A DNA stretch of 64,000 nucleotides, taken from Lentzea albidocapillata (GTDB lineage: Bacteria > Actinomycetota > Actinomycetes > Mycobacteriales > Pseudonocardiaceae). Where the stretch lies: contig NZ_JOEA01000032.1 in assembly GCF_000719115.1 (NCBI RefSeq), positions 1-64,000 on the forward strand. Direction: 5' to 3'. Positions 42,963-53,341 of this stretch are shown one piece after another. A model generated the notes under the pieces. It was not told where the DNA came from and ran no database searches. It worked only from the letters and a program-made list of their open reading frames with translations. Position numbers and translations under genes: made by a program. How positions within the stretch are numbered: the stretch's first letter is position 1; each line of letters begins with the position of its first letter.

Positions 42963-44158
42963 GTGCTGCGCTGGATCACCGCTGGAGAGTCACACGGCCC
43001 CGCCCTCGTCGCCGTCCTGGAGGGCATGCCCGCCGGGGTGGAGGTGACCACCGAGGACCTCGTCGCCCAGCTCGGGCGCCGCAGGCTCGGGTTCGGTCGC
43101 TCGCCGCGCATGGGCTTCGAGCAGGACGAGGTCGAGATCCTCGGCGGTGTCCGCCACGGCAAGACCCAGGGCGGTCCGGTCGCGGTCACGATCGGCAACT
43201 CCGAGTGGCCCAAGTGGCAGACGGTCATGTCGCCGGACCCGGTCGACCCGAGCCTGCTCAAGACGACCGGCCGCAACGAGGCCCTCACCCGCCCGCGTCC
43301 CGGCCACGCCGACCTGCCGGGCATGCAGAAGTTCGGCTTCGACGAGGCCCGTCCGGTGCTGGAGCGCGCCTCCGCGCGTGAGACCGCGGCCCGCACGGCA
43401 CTGGGCACGGTCGCCCGGCAGTTCCTGCAGCAGCTGCTCGGCGTGCAGATCGTGAGTCACGTGGTGTCCATCGGCCAGGCCGAGACGCCCGAGGACGCCG
43501 CGCTGCCCACGCCCGACGACCTGGCCGCGATCGACGAGTCGCCGGTGCGGTGCTTCGACCAGCGCGGCACCGACGCGATGGTCGCCGAGGTCGAGGCCGT
43601 CAAGGAGGCCGGTGACACGGTCGGCGGCGTCATCGAGGTGCTCGCCTACGGGTTGCCGCCGGGCCTGGGCTCGCACGTGCACTGGGACCGCCGCCTCGAC
43701 GCGCGCCTGGCCGCCGCCCTCATGGGTGTGCAGGCGATGAAGGGCGTGGAGATCGGCGACGGCTTCACCTCGGCGAAGCGCTGGGGTTCACAGGCGCACG
43801 ACGAGATCGACCGCGGCAGCGGCCCGGTCGGCGTGACGCGCCGCTCGAACCGCGCCGGTGGCCTCGAGGGCGGCATCACCAACGGCGAGATCCTGCGCGC
43901 CCGCGTGGCGATGAAGCCCATCTCGACCGTGCCGCGCGCACTGTCCACTGTGGATGTCCGCACCGGTGAGCCCGCCGTCGCGATCCACCAGCGTTCGGAC
44001 GTCTGCGCCGTGCCGCGCGCCGGTGTGGTGCTGGAGTCCGTGGTGGCGCTGGTGCTGGCCGAGGCCGCGCTGGAGAAGTTCGGCGGCGACTCGCTTCCCG
44101 AGACGCGCCGTAACGCCCACGCCTACCTCAAGGCGCTGGAAGCCCGCTGGGAGGGCAT

Positions 44159-44162
<4 letters not shown>
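42963..44162 (+). CDS. aroC: Chorismate synthase
   Basis: This 399-aa FMN-dependent enzyme converts EPSP to chorismate. Motifs include [92 protein letters not shown] and [16 protein letters not shown]. The second GTG (42963) is used because AAAGGA lies 8 nt upstream and it gives the standard [12 protein letters not shown] start; a GTG at 42957 is also in frame. It overlaps aroK by 4 nt and heads the aroC-aroK-aroB-aroQ cluster. Confidence 0.97.
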
Positions 44163-46185
<2,023 letters not shown>

Positions 46186-46196
<11 letters not shown>

Positions 46197-46404
46197 CGCG
46201 CACCGGGTGGCGCATCCAGAGGTTCGTCTCGTCGTAGACCCCCTGGTCGCTCTCCCGGTCGATCTCGACCAGGTCCAGCCCGCCCGCGACGACGTGCAGG
46301 CCGTCCGCGGGTCCACCCTGGAAGTCCTCCATGGACGTCAACGGGTAGGTCGCCTTGAGCGTCGGCCGCACCGGCACGACCACCCGCGCGAGCCCGTCGG
46401 CCGC
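46186..46404 (-). pseudogene. Remnant of a GNAT/acyltransferase-like gene
   Basis: The minus strand encodes a protein-like 70-odd residues, AADGLARVVVPVRPTLKATYPLTSMEDF followed by VVAGGLDLVEIDRESDQGVYDETNLWMRHPVR. The two blocks read like the middle and end of a longer acyltransferase-type protein with an internal part missing. Upstream the frame turns low-complexity Arg-rich and hits a stop, and no ribosome site precedes the GTG at 46383. I judge it a decayed gene with an internal deletion. The assignment to a family is from memory and weak; the pattern of degraded coding is the stronger evidence. Confidence 0.4.
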
Positions 46405-46551
46405 GGCCCGTCGCGCAGGCCGGTGAGCCCTGCGCAGGCCTCGCTGCGGGGCGGCGAAACGTCGACTCTGCCCGACGGCGGGTACGACGGCGCGCTGGTC
46501 GCGGCGGTCACCTCTGCCGCTGATCAGTTCGTTGACACGTAAGGGAAACCG
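46197..46551. other. Spacer between aroQ and VOC gene, mostly decayed coding DNA
   Basis: This 355-bp gap contains the minus-strand gene remnant (46186-46404). The remainder up to 46551 shows no gene, only a ribosome site AAGGGA at 46542-46547 ahead of the VOC start. Confidence 0.5.
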
Positions 46552-46929
46552 TTGCTACACCACGTGGAACTGTGGGTCCCGGACCTGGCCCGCGCCGAGG
46601 CCGCGTTCGGATGGGTCCTCACCGAACTCGGCTGGACCGAATACCAGCGCTGGACCGCCGGGGTCAGCTGGAAACTCGGCGAGACCTACGTCGTGGTCGA
46701 GCAGTCCCCGGCCATGACCGGTCCACACGATCGGATGAAGGCGGGCCTGAACCACCTCGCCCTGCACGCCGGAACCCGGGAGAACGTCGACCGGCTGACC
46801 CGGGAATCCGAGGCGAACGGCTGGCGGCTCATGTTCGCGGACAGGCATCCTCACGCGGGCGGTCCGGATCACTACGCGGCGTTCCTGGAGAACGAGGACG
46901 GCTTCGAAATCGAGCTGGTAGGCGTCTGA
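46552..46929 (+). CDS. VOC/glyoxalase-family protein
   Basis: This 125-aa vicinal-oxygen-chelate protein has two paired beta-alpha-beta-beta-beta units: LHHVELWVPDLARAEAAFGWVL with metal-ligand His, LNHLALHA in the second unit and FLENEDGFEIELVGV with the terminal Glu ligand. TTG start with AAGGGA 4 nt upstream. Possible roles are glyoxalase, bleomycin-resistance-type binding or dioxygenase; substrate unknown. It is inserted in the aroQ-pepQ interval amid gene remnants, which suggests a later arrival. Confidence 0.82.
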   Translation: MLHHVELWVPDLARAEAAFGWVLTELGWTEYQRWTAGVSWKLGETYVVVEQSPAMTGPHDRMKAGLNHLALHAGTRENVDRLTRESEANGWRLMFADRHPHAGGPDHYAAFLENEDGFEIELVGV

Positions 46930-46942
46930 ACGTGTAAAGATG

Positions 46943-47051
46943 CCGATCGACGGCGAGCGCGGAACGGCTGTCCGATCAGGGCCTGCAGGCGAAGTGGTGG
47001 ACGTTCAGCACCTCGGCGCGCTACCTGCTCACGGTCAGCTCCGCGGACTAG
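46943..47051 (+). pseudogene. Possible C-terminal gene fragment
   Basis: One frame reads SAERLSDQGLQAKWWTF, then STSARYLLTVSSAD and TAG at 47049-47051, an amino-acid sequence with ordinary protein composition in a short spacer where none is expected. A stop lies just upstream in the same frame and no start is visible, so it could be the tail of a lost gene. It overlaps the end of the convergent membrane protein gene by 17 nt. Chance occurrence cannot be excluded. Confidence 0.25.
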
Positions 47052-47445
47052 CCGGGTCCTTCTTCGCGAGGAACCCGCCCAGCAGCATCCCGAGCCCGGC
47101 GGGCGCGAGCACGAGCAACGCCGTGAAGGCCGCTCCACCGGTCAGCGCCACCCACAGCGCCTCCTGCCCGGTCTGGTCGACCAGCAACGCCGACCCGATC
47201 ACGCCCAGCGCACCCGCGAACGGGCCCGCGATCAGCGACGCGATGAACCACTGCATGCCGCGCCCGTCCAGTTCGCGCAACGCGTCGACGGCGCCCCAGA
47301 GGACCGCGGCGACGATCAGGAGGCCCAGAGCGATCGGCCGGATCGACGAGGCCTCGGGGCTGCGCACGCCCACAGCCGCCACGCCGGTCTGCACGGCTCC
47401 ATGCAGGAGCCCCATCCACAACGCACGGACGAACCAAGGACGCAT
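47035..47445 (-). CDS. Four-helix membrane protein (Rv2536-like position)
   Basis: This 136-aa protein has four hydrophobic helices (about residues 10-27, 36-53, 66-88, 96-122) and no soluble domain, ending GGFLAKKDPASPRS. A similar small membrane protein gene lies between aroQ and pepQ in mycobacteria (Rv2536) and has been linked to a B-4DMT family of small transporters. It is divergent from pepQ by 35 bp. Substrate unknown. Confidence 0.75.
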   Translation of the reverse strand: MRPWFVRALWMGLLHGAVQTGVAAVGVRSPEASSIRPIALGLLIVAAVLWGAVDALRELDGRGMQWFIASLIAGPFAGALGVIGSALLVDQTGQEALWVALTGGAAFTALLVLAPAGLGMLLGGFLAKKDPASPRS

Positions 47446-47480
47446 GCGGACAGCTTAGGACTGGCCGTACGCTGCGAGAC

Positions 47481-48557
47481 ATGTCGTCGTACGCCGCACG
47501 CCGAAACGCACTGCGCCAAGCGCTCCAGGCCACGAACCTGGACGCGCTCCTCGTGACGAACCTGCTGAACGTCCGGTATCTGACCGGGTTCACCGGATCG
47601 AACGCCGCCGTCCTGATCGGCGCGAGCGGTGACGACACCTCGGTGTTCTGCACCGACGGCCGTTATCTCACCCAGTCGGCGAAGCAGGTGCCGGACCTGG
47701 AACGGCTGATCGACCGGCCGTGCGACACCGCGCTCGCGAGCAGGGCGAAGGGCAGGCTCGGGTTCGAGAGCCATCACGTCACGGTCGACGGCCTGGACGA
47801 AATGACGGCGGCCGCCGTCAAGGCGGAGCTGCACAAGGCCGGTGGCCTGGTCGAGAAGCTGCGGCTGGTCAAGGACGAGGTCGAGATCGAGGCGCTGCGG
47901 ATGGCGTGCGCGGCGGCGGACCGCGCGCTCGCGGCGTTGATCGGGCACGGCGGTCTGCGAGCCGGCCGCACCGAACGCGAGGTCGCGCGCGAACTGGAGA
48001 GCCGCATGCTCGACCACGGCGCCGAGGGGCCGTCGTTCTCCTCGATCGTGGCGTTCGGCGCGAACTCGGCCGTGCCCCACCACTCGCCGACGGACGCGAC
48101 GCTGCACCCCGGCGACCTCATCAAGCTCGACTTCGGCGCGCTGGTCGACGGCTACCACTCCGACATGACCCGCACGCTCGTGCTCGGCAAGCCCGCGGAC
48201 TGGCAGCGCGACCTGTACGACCTGGTCGCGCGCTCGCAGGCGGCGGGCCGCCACGCGCTCGAGCCGGGCGTGAAGGTGAGCGACGTCGACCACGCGTCAC
48301 GCGAGGTGATCGAGAAGGCCGGGCACGGGAGCGAGTTCCTGCACGGCCTCGGTCACGGGGTCGGGCTGGAGATCCACGAGGCACCGGCGTTGTCGAAGGC
48401 AGGTGCCGGTACACTTTCGGCCGGTATGGCGGTCACCGTCGAGCCCGGCGTCTACTTGTCGGGGCGGGGCGGGGTCCGCATCGAGGACACCCTCGTGGTC
48501 CGCGAAAGCGGACCGGAGCTCCTCACCCTGACCACGAAGGAACTCGTGGTCGTCTGA
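47481..48557 (+). CDS. pepQ: Xaa-Pro peptidase (M24B)
   Basis: This 358-aa metallopeptidase has an N-terminal creatinase-like domain (LLNVRYLTGFTGSNAAVLIG, CTDGRYLTQSAKQV) and a C-terminal pita-bread domain with the metal ligands. These lie in KLDFGALVDGYHSDMTRTLVLG (two Asp), HGLGHGVGLEIHEAPAL (His), TVEPGVYL (Glu) and GVRIEDTLVV (Glu). It cleaves Xaa-Pro peptides or dipeptides. It lies 33 nt before efp, a near-universal actinobacterial pairing. Confidence 0.94.
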   Translation: MSSYAARRNALRQALQATNLDALLVTNLLNVRYLTGFTGSNAAVLIGASGDDTSVFCTDGRYLTQSAKQVPDLERLIDRPCDTALASRAKGRLGFESHHVTVDGLDEMTAAAVKAELHKAGGLVEKLRLVKDEVEIEALRMACAAADRALAALIGHGGLRAGRTEREVARELESRMLDHGAEGPSFSSIVAFGANSAVPHHSPTDATLHPGDLIKLDFGALVDGYHSDMTRTLVLGKPADWQRDLYDLVARSQAAGRHALEPGVKVSDVDHASREVIEKAGHGSEFLHGLGHGVGLEIHEAPALSKAGAGTLSAGMAVTVEPGVYLSGRGGVRIEDTLVVRESGPELLTLTTKELVVV

Positions 48558-48590
48558 CACCCCCGTCCTACACAGGAGAGAAATCCCACC

Positions 48591-49160
48591 GTGGCCACCA
48601 CGAACGACCTGAAGAACGGCCTGGTGCTGAACCTCGACGGCCAGCTCTGGACCGTCACCGCGTTCCAGCACGTCAAGCCCGGCAAGGGTGGCGCCTTCGT
48701 ACGCACGACCCTCAAGCACGTGCTGACCGGGAAGGTCGTCGACAAGACCTTCAACGCGGGCACCAAGGTCGAGACCGCCACCGTGGACAAGCGCGGCATG
48801 ACCTACCTGTACAAGGAAGGCACCGACTTCATCTTCATGGACGGTGACACCTACGACCAGATCCCGGTTCCGGCCGAGACCGTCGGTGACGCCGCGGACT
48901 ACATGCTGGAGAACCAGGAAGCGATGGTCGCCACGCACGAGGGCGTCCCGCTGTTCATCGAGCTCCCGACGTCGGTCGAGCTCGTCATCGAGCACACCGA
49001 CCCCGGCCTGCAGGGCGACCGCTCCACCGGTGGTACCAAGCCCGCCCGCCTCGAGACCGGTGCCGAGATCCAGGTCCCGCTGTTCGTCACGACCGGTGAG
49101 AAGATCAAGGTCGACACCCGCGACGGCCGCTACCTCGGCCGCATCAGCGACAAGTCCTGA
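48591..49160 (+). CDS. efp: Translation elongation factor P
   Basis: This 189-aa three-domain factor relieves ribosome stalling at polyproline. The conserved loop [16 protein letters not shown] carries the tip Lys; the PGKGG form belongs to the actinobacterial type that is thought to work unmodified (family knowledge), and no EpmA or modification gene is present. The C-terminal [16 protein letters not shown] is complete. GTG at 48591 has AGGAGAG upstream. It ends one base into nusB (49160). Confidence 0.97.
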   Translation: MATTNDLKNGLVLNLDGQLWTVTAFQHVKPGKGGAFVRTTLKHVLTGKVVDKTFNAGTKVETATVDKRGMTYLYKEGTDFIFMDGDTYDQIPVPAETVGDAADYMLENQEAMVATHEGVPLFIELPTSVELVIEHTDPGLQGDRSTGGTKPARLETGAEIQVPLFVTTGEKIKVDTRDGRYLGRISDKS

Positions 49161-49579
49161 TGGGTGCTCGGAGCAAGGCCCGCAAGCGCGCGGTCGACTT
49201 CCTCTACGAGGCCGACCTGCTGGGCAGCGACGCAGTGACGCTGCTGGCTTCGCGCGTCGGGTCCCCTGACGTCCCGCCGGTGAACGACTACACCGTCACG
49301 CTGGTCGAGGGTGTCACCGCGAACCGCTCGCGCATCGACGACCTCATCTCGGAGCACGCCGAGGGCTGGACTCTGCAGCGCATGCCCGCGGTCGACCGCG
49401 CGATCCTGCGCCTCGGCCTGTACGAGCTGCTGTGGGCGGCCGACGTGCCGGACGCGGTCGCCATCGACGAGGCCGTGGAGCTGGCCAAGGGCCTGTCCAC
49501 GGACGACTCGCCGCGGTTCGTGAACGGTGTGCTCGGCCGGATCGCGGTCATCGCGGACCAGCTGCGCGCCGTCCTGTAG
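49160..49579 (+). CDS. nusB: Transcription antitermination factor NusB
   Basis: This 139-aa helical RNA-binding protein starts GARSKARKRAVDFLYEADLLG and contains LVEGVTANRSRIDDLI, LQRMPAVDRAILRLGLYELLW and AIDEAVELAKGLSTDDSPRFVNGVLGRI, all NusB hallmarks. It binds boxA RNA with S10 in rRNA antitermination. The ATG shares a base with the efp TGA. A strong terminator follows. Confidence 0.96.
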   Translation: MGARSKARKRAVDFLYEADLLGSDAVTLLASRVGSPDVPPVNDYTVTLVEGVTANRSRIDDLISEHAEGWTLQRMPAVDRAILRLGLYELLWAADVPDAVAIDEAVELAKGLSTDDSPRFVNGVLGRIAVIADQLRAVL

Positions 49580-49591
49580 TTCTGCTTCCGA

Positions 49592-49623
49592 GGGGGCCAC
49601 GTTCAACGGTGAACGTGGCCCCC
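49592..49623. terminator. Bidirectional terminator after nusB
   Basis: GGGGGCCACGTTCA (49592-49605) pairs perfectly with TGAACGTGGCCCCC (49610-49623): a 14-bp stem with a 4-nt loop, followed by TTC. It separates nusB from the convergent HD-domain gene. Confidence 0.9.
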
Positions 49624-49630
49624 TTCGGCG

Positions 49631-50260
49631 TCAGTGCCGGGCCCAGCCGCGCCGCTCGCCCTCGTCGATCAGGTGCAGCGCCGCCTGCCACAGCGTCGTC
49701 GAGCCCTCGCCGATCACGGCCTTGCGAGCGCGCACGTCCTGCGCCTTCACGCCCGGCGTCCGCCAGGTCCCGCCCTTCGCCATCCAGTTGAGCAGCAACG
49801 GTTGCAGCCGGTCCATGGCCTTCGCGAACCGCGCCTCCGGCGTCTCACGCGCCTCGAACTCGTCCCACAACGCCCGCATCGCGCGGCCCGCGTCCTCGGG
49901 CAGGATGCCGAACAGCCGGTCGGCGGCGGCTTCCTCGCGTTCCTGCTGGCTCTCGCCCAGCGCGGTGTCGTAGATCGGCGTGTCACCCGCGTAGATCTCG
50001 ACGAGGTCGTGCACCACCACGAGCTTCATCGTGTGGCCGACGTCGATCGGTTCGTCGGCGTACTCCGCGAGCGTCATCACCATCAGCGCGAGGTGCCACG
50101 AATGCTCCGCGTCGTTCTCGCGCCTGTCCGCCGCCGCGAGAGGGGACGCGCGCAGCACGGTCTTGAGCCGGTCGACCTCGATGAGGAACGTGAGGTGCTC
50201 GCGCAGCCGGGAGTCCACACCGGACGGCAACGGGTTCTGATCAGCGAGAAGTCCTGTCAC
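49631..50260 (-). CDS. HD-domain phosphohydrolase (YfbR-like)
   Basis: This 209-aa HD-superfamily protein has the metal motif DAEHSWHLALMVMTLAEYA (first His) and LVVVHDLVEIYAGDTPIYD (His-Asp, then Asp), close to 5'-deoxynucleotidase YfbR and its relatives. It is likely to act on nucleoside monophosphates; the exact substrate is unknown. It is on the minus strand, ending at the nusB terminator and starting 12 nt after the broken NmrA-like gene on the same strand. Confidence 0.87.
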   Translation of the reverse strand: MTGLLADQNPLPSGVDSRLREHLTFLIEVDRLKTVLRASPLAAADRRENDAEHSWHLALMVMTLAEYADEPIDVGHTMKLVVVHDLVEIYAGDTPIYDTALGESQQEREEAAADRLFGILPEDAGRAMRALWDEFEARETPEARFAKAMDRLQPLLLNWMAKGGTWRTPGVKAQDVRARKAVIGEGSTTLWQAALHLIDEGERRGWARH

Positions 50261-50272
50261 GTTGCCAGGACA

Positions 50273-51000
50273 CTACCGCTCGGCCAGGAACTCCTCCCAC
50301 GTGCGGGTGCCGCGGTCGCCGTCCAGCGCCAGGTTCCGCCCGCCGCGATACGCCTTCCCGGCCTGGCCCGGCAGCCGCACCGGCACCGTGAGCCGGCGCT
50401 TGCCCGCGACGGTCAGGTAGTCGCGCACGAGTTCCCGGAGATCGAAATCGGCGGGCCCGGCGAGGTCGGGCACCCGGCCGGCGGGCTGTCCCAGCGCCAG
50501 ACCGGCGATCCGTGCGGCCACGTCGCGTGCGTCCACCGGCTGCAGCCGCATCCCCGGCACCGGCACGACCGGGAGCTTCGCGAGGCCGCGCACCATCGTC
50601 AGCGTCAGGTCGTGGAACTGGGCCGCGCGCAGGACCGTGAACGGGATGCCCGATGCCTCGACCGCCTCCTCGCACGCGTGCTTGGTGCGCAACCAGGCCA
50701 GCGGCACGGTGTCGGCGCCGATCACCGAGATGTACACGAAGTGCCGGACGCCCCGGCAGGCCGCGAGCAGGTTGCGGGTCGCGACGTCGTCGCCCTTCTG
50801 CCCACCGGCGAGGTGCACCACGACGTCCCACCGGCGAGGTGCACCACGACGTCCGCCTCGATCGGCGGGACGTCACCGAGCAGGTCGCAGGCGATGTCGC
50901 CGTGCCTGCTCAGCACCACCACGTCCGCTCCGGCCTCGCGCAACAGCGGAACCACGTGCCTGCCGAGTGTGCCGGTGCCACCGGTCACGAGGATCTTCAC
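50273..51000 (-). pseudogene. NmrA-like NAD(P)-binding oxidoreductase/epimerase, frameshifted by 26-bp duplication
   Basis: The N-terminal part (GTG at 51000, RBS GGGAGGG) encodes MKILVTGGTGTLGRHVVPLLREAGADVVVLS, a Rossmann GGTGTLG motif, up to DVVVHLAGG. There an exact 26-bp tandem repeat shifts the frame. Coding resumes in another frame with VVHLAGGQKGDDVATRNLLAACRGVRHFVYISVIGAD and continues to 50273. Removing one copy of the repeat gives a continuous 234-codon gene, so the duplication is the only lesion. It is divergent from an ECF41-type sigma gene, the usual partner arrangement for such oxidoreductases. Confidence 0.85.
50801..50852. repeat. 26-bp exact tandem duplication
   Basis: Units 50801-50826 and 50827-50852 are identical (each begins CCCACCGGCGAGGTGCACCA). 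Neither length is a multiple of three, so it causes a frameshift in the NmrA-like gene on the minus strand. Confidence 0.95.
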
Positions 51001-51032
51001 GATTACCCTCCCGAATGAGTCGTCGCCCTCTC

Positions 51033-51059
51033 GACCCGGCGGCGCCGGGGAACGTGACA
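51033..51059 (-). promoter_or_regulatory. ECF41-type promoter upstream of the NmrA-like gene
   Basis: On the minus strand TGTCACG (51053-51059), 16 nt, then GGTC (51033-51036) matches the ECF41 consensus TGTCACA-N16-CGTC with one mismatch in each element. It lies about 33-59 bp upstream of the GTG at 51000, the position expected for a promoter used by the sigma factor encoded divergently at 51088. Confidence 0.65.
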
Positions 51060-51087
51060 GGGTGTGCGCCAGGCCACAGGGGGAGCT

Positions 51088-51906
51088 TTGATCGCGCAGT
51101 TCGAGCAGGAGCGCACGCGCTTGCGCGCCATCGCCCACCGCATGCTGGGGTCGTTCGCCGAGGCCGACGACGCGCTGCAGGACGCCTGGCTGCGCGTCGA
51201 ACGCGCCGACACGGCAGAGATCGAGAACCCGGCCGCGTGGCTCACGACCGTCGTCGGGCGGGTGTGCCTGAACATGCTGCGCGACCGGCGGGAGCACGCG
51301 TTCGAGATGCCCGACCCCGTGATCGAGATGGGGGAGGAGCCCGAGCAGCAGGCCGTCGCGAAGGACCAGGTCGGGCTCGCGATGCTGATCGTGCTCGACT
51401 CGCTCAAGCCCGACGAGCGGCTGGCGTTCGTGCTGCACGACATGTTCGCCGTGCCGTTCGACGACATCGCGCCGTTGATCGACAAGACCCCGGCGACGGC
51501 CCGGCAGCTGGCGTCCCGCGCCCGCAAGCGCGTGCAGGACCGGCCTCAGCCGAACGTCGACCTGCCGAAACAGCGCGAGGTGGTGCAGGCGTTCCTCAGG
51601 GCGTCCCGTGAAGGTGACCTGGAAGGCCTGGTCGCGGTGCTGCACCCGGACGTCGTGCTGCGCGCGGGCGCACTGGAGGTCATCGGCGGACGTACCGTCG
51701 CCGGCCGGGCCAGCCTGTTCCGCAAGTACGCGGCGATGGCGGCCGTCGAGTTCGCGGTCATCGGCGGCGAGGCCGGCTTCGTCACGCGGGTGGACGGCGT
51801 GCCGTTCTCGATCATGGCCTTCACCGTGCGCGACGGGCAGATCGCCGCGATCCACGTGATCCAGGACCGGGAGCACCTCCGCAGGCTGGTCGCGCCGCGG
51901 TCGTGA
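51088..51906 (+). CDS. ECF41-type RNA polymerase sigma factor with SnoaL-like C-terminus
   Basis: This sigma factor of about 272 aa has region 2 (LRAIAHRMLGSFAEADDALQDAWLRV, NPAAWLTTVVGRVCLNMLRD) and region 4 (SLKPDERLAFVLHDMFAVPFDDIAPLIDKTPATARQLASRARKRVQ). A C-terminal SnoaL/NTF2-like domain of about 100 residues (VVQAFLRASREGDLEGLVAVLHPDVVLRAG) is typical of ECF41/SigJ and acts as an in-cis regulator. The TTG at 51088 has GGGGGAG upstream; the frame is open from 51064. The divergent NmrA-like gene is the presumed regulon partner (COE gene). Confidence 0.9.
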   Translation: MIAQFEQERTRLRAIAHRMLGSFAEADDALQDAWLRVERADTAEIENPAAWLTTVVGRVCLNMLRDRREHAFEMPDPVIEMGEEPEQQAVAKDQVGLAMLIVLDSLKPDERLAFVLHDMFAVPFDDIAPLIDKTPATARQLASRARKRVQDRPQPNVDLPKQREVVQAFLRASREGDLEGLVAVLHPDVVLRAGALEVIGGRTVAGRASLFRKYAAMAAVEFAVIGGEAGFVTRVDGVPFSIMAFTVRDGQIAAIHVIQDREHLRRLVAPRS

Positions 51907-51944
51907 GACCCGGTGGTCACGCTGGGTGGCTCCGCCCGAAAAGC

Positions 51945-52002
51945 AGCAGTGGCTCGCCCGACGTCCTCAGGGCGACTGGCAGGACGTCAGGGAGCCACTG
52001 CT
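51945..52002. terminator. Nested inverted repeat between sigma and bldD genes
   Basis: The outer arms AGCAGTGGCTC (51945-51955) and GAGCCACTGCT (51992-52002) pair perfectly, and the inner arms ACGTCCT (51961-51967) and AGGACGT (51981-51987) pair within them. It lies between convergent genes ending at 51906 and 52022, so it probably terminates both. Confidence 0.75.
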
Positions 52003-52021
52003 CCGGAAGTGGAAAAGGAGT

Positions 52022-52510
52022 TCAGTCTTCCTTCGCGGGACGGGCCTCGGGAGGCAGCACACCCCAGTCGATCAGCTGCTCGGTGAGCTCGCCCGGCGTC
52101 ATGTCGTAGATGATCGCGAGCGAACGCAGGTCCTCGGTGCGGATGGAGAGGACCTTGCCGTTGTAGTCACCGCGCTGCGACTGGATGGTCGCGGCGTAGC
52201 GAGCCAGCGGGCCGACCTTCTCGACCGGCAGTTGCTGCAGCCGTTCGAGGTTGATCACGATCTTGGTGGCCGGCTCGGCACCGGAGGGCACGCGGCCCTC
52301 GGGCAGCAGCTCGGCGACGGGAACCCCGTAGAAGTCGGCCAGCTCGGCCAGCTTCTGCACGGTCACCGCGCGGTCACCGCGCTCGTAGGAGCCGACGACC
52401 ACGGCCTTCCAGCGACCGCCGGACTTCTGCTCGACGCCGTGCAGGGACAAACCCTGCTGCTGGCGGATAGCGCGGAGCTTGGCCCCCAACGCCTTGGCGT
52501 AGTCGCCCAT
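52022..52510 (-). CDS. bldD: Developmental regulator BldD
   Basis: This 162-aa regulator has an XRE-type helix-turn-helix (LGAKLRAIRQQQGLSLHGVEQKSGGRWKAVVVGSYERGDRAVTVQKLAELADFYGVPVAELLP). The BldD C-terminal domain carries the c-di-GMP-binding signature RGD-X8-RxxD (RGDYNGKVLSIRTEDLRSLAIIYD). In Streptomyces c-di-GMP holds a BldD dimer that represses sporulation genes; conserved motif suggests the same mechanism here. It is divergent from pyrR with a box matching BldD sites upstream. It ends at a strong nested terminator. Confidence 0.95.
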   Translation of the reverse strand: MGDYAKALGAKLRAIRQQQGLSLHGVEQKSGGRWKAVVVGSYERGDRAVTVQKLAELADFYGVPVAELLPEGRVPSGAEPATKIVINLERLQQLPVEKVGPLARYAATIQSQRGDYNGKVLSIRTEDLRSLAIIYDMTPGELTEQLIDWGVLPPEARPAKED

Positions 52511-52574
52511 GTGGCGGTTCTCCGTTCATTCGCCCCGTCAGCAGTACACGCGTGCCGCCGGGGAGGCTTAGATC

Positions 52575-52589
52575 GATACGCAGAGTAAT
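52575..52589 (-). promoter_or_regulatory. BldD box upstream of bldD (autoregulation)
   Basis: The minus strand reads ATTACTCTGCGTATC, matching the BldD consensus nTnACnC(A/T)GnGTnAn at all but one defined base (T in place of the last A). It lies 65-79 bp upstream of the bldD start. The overlapping palindrome GAGTAAT-G-ATTACTC spans 52583-52597. Confidence 0.7.
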
Positions 52590-52715
52590 GATTACTCGCC
52601 GTGGTCGGCAGGTCAAGCTGATCTCGGGGAGAGACGCGCGCCACGCCTGGCCTACCACTCGGATGGTTGACCGTCCGTAGGTGATACGGTGCAGGTCAGC
52701 CTAGTTGTTACCAGG

Positions 52716-52761
52716 TGTCCGACGTCCTTTAAGGACCCGTCCAGTGAGGCGGGGAAGGAGG
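52716..52761 (+). promoter_or_regulatory. PyrR-binding RNA leader of the pyr operon
   Basis: The pyrR leader contains GTCCGACGTCCTTTAAGGAC, then CCGTCCAGTGAGGCGGGGAAGGAGG. This resembles the PyrR recognition element (consensus TCCAGAGAGGCTxxxAAGGA) with the AAGGAGG ribosome site (52755-52761) forming its 3' side. Binding of UMP-bound PyrR would hide the ribosome site, giving translational repression as described for mycobacteria. No terminator is needed in this arrangement. Confidence 0.75.
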
Positions 52762-52768
52762 TCCAGCC

Positions 52769-53341
52769 GTGGCGTCACGTCAACGTGGCGCGACGGATCC
52801 GGCCGGGGATCGCGAGATTCTTTCGGCCGGTGACGTCGCGCGCACTGTCGCCCGAATGGCCCATCAGATCATCGAGAAGACCGCTCTCGATGCACCCAGC
52901 GCACCCGACGTCGTCTTGATGGGTATTCCCAGCCGGGGAGCCCCCCTCGCACGACGTCTAGCCGCTAAGATCGCCGAATTTTCCGGCCGGACGGTGCACG
53001 AGGGCACGCTCGACATCACCCTCTACCGCGACGACCTGCGCAGAGGCCCCACGCGGCCCCTGGAGGCGACGAAGCTGCCCGAGGGCGGCATCGACGACAG
53101 GCTGGTCGTGCTCGTGGACGACGTGCTGTTCTCCGGCCGCACCATCCGCTCCGCCCTCGACGCCCTGCGCGACCACGGCCGGCCCCGCGCCGTCCAGCTC
53201 GCCGTGCTGGTCGACCGAGGCCACCGCGAGCTGCCGATCCGCGCGGACTACGTGGGCAAGAACCTGCCGACGTCCAAGACCGAGGACGTCGTCGTGATGC
53301 TGGAAGAGTTCGACGGTCGCGACGGAGTGGTGCTGAAGTGA
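52769..53341 (+). CDS. pyrR: PyrR bifunctional pyr-operon regulator/uracil phosphoribosyltransferase
   Basis: This 190-aa phosphoribosyltransferase-fold protein has the PRPP motif [33 protein letters not shown] and [25 protein letters not shown], as in PyrR. It binds pyr mRNA leader in response to UMP/PRPP. GTG at 52769 has AAGGAGG 7 nt upstream. It overlaps pyrB by 4 nt and is first of the pyr operon. Confidence 0.96.
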   Translation: MASRQRGATDPAGDREILSAGDVARTVARMAHQIIEKTALDAPSAPDVVLMGIPSRGAPLARRLAAKIAEFSGRTVHEGTLDITLYRDDLRRGPTRPLEATKLPEGGIDDRLVVLVDDVLFSGRTIRSALDALRDHGRPRAVQLAVLVDRGHRELPIRADYVGKNLPTSKTEDVVVMLEEFDGRDGVVLK

